From JADLEX01 sp964586775 (lineage in GTDB: Bacteria > Lernaellota > Lernaellaia > JACKCT01), in the NCBI GenBank assembly GCA_964586775.1, contig CAZPJD010000226.1:1-15435 (forward strand): a stretch of 15,435 bases of DNA, in the 5' to 3' direction. The translations under genes and the position numbers were made by a program. Numbering within the stretch: the first letter of the stretch is position 1; the number at the start of each line of letters is the position of its first letter. This document shows positions 15,408-15,435 of this stretch, piece by piece. The notes under the pieces are model-generated. The model was not told where the DNA came from and did no database searches. It worked only from the letters and a program-made list of their open reading frames with translations.

Positions 15408-15435
15408 CAAAGAGCCGCCCGCGGGCGGCTCTTTG
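15408..15435 (+). terminator. Palindromic terminator after the lipoprotein gene
   Basis: A perfect 28-base palindrome, each arm CAAAGAGCCGCCCG or its complement, begins 20 bases after the stop codon. The GC-rich core is flanked by A-run and T-run arms, as in a bidirectional Rho-independent terminator. The window ends at its last base, so the T-tract beyond cannot be seen. Confidence 0.8.

Overview
The window is GC-rich and densely coded. The envelope proteins (two lipoproteins with lipobox cysteines, a small beta-barrel-like protein with a signal peptide and terminal Phe) point to a diderm bacterium. A poly-Asp linker after a lipobox, together with a GT9 enzyme bearing an N-terminal Cys cluster, suggests an uncultured 'deltaproteobacterial-grade' lineage. 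That assignment is inference; there is no rRNA or other marker here to settle it.

Left part (1-3674). Reading leftward are a type I phosphodiesterase/alkaline-phosphatase-superfamily protein (1424-3184), a GT9 (heptosyltransferase-like) glycosyltransferase whose GTG start overlaps the phosphatase stop by 4 bases (318-1427), and the first 70 codons of glutamate 5-kinase proB (1-210, running off the edge). Divergently on + lies a small antibiotic-biosynthesis-monooxygenase-like protein (3336-3674) with a good SD and a candidate promoter. About 540 bases (3675-4211) then hold no gene I can support apart from a terminator for the next gene.

Middle (4212-7550). A membrane-anchored TPR protein with Pro/Glu-rich linkers reads leftward (4212-5762). 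Divergent from it is a lipoprotein GH5 glycoside hydrolase resembling endoglycoceramidases (5961-7550), carrying an Asp-rich spacer between the lipidated Cys and the catalytic domain.

Centrepiece (7584-13253, minus). One 1889-residue gene encodes an unrecognised N-terminal region of about 600 residues, a NACHT-type STAND NTPase with intact Walker A and B, a pentapeptide-repeat stretch, and a 14-blade WD40 array (two putative seven-bladed propellers) whose DNA repeats with an exact 126-bp period. This is the architecture of bacterial NLR-like proteins, many of which act in phage defence. It has its own strong-looking promoter (TTGACA, 17-bp spacer, TAGATT) with an almost absent leader, and a tandem 10-bp direct repeat just upstream. 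Its base composition is visibly less GC-rich than the housekeeping genes around it. It is the best candidate for an interesting, possibly undescribed system; it appears to be a stand-alone single-gene module.

Right part (13326-15435). A small four-helix membrane protein reads leftward. A rightward pair follows: the TTG-started beta-barrel-like protein, then an acidic lipoprotein. The pair is closed by a perfect 28-base palindromic terminator at the window edge.
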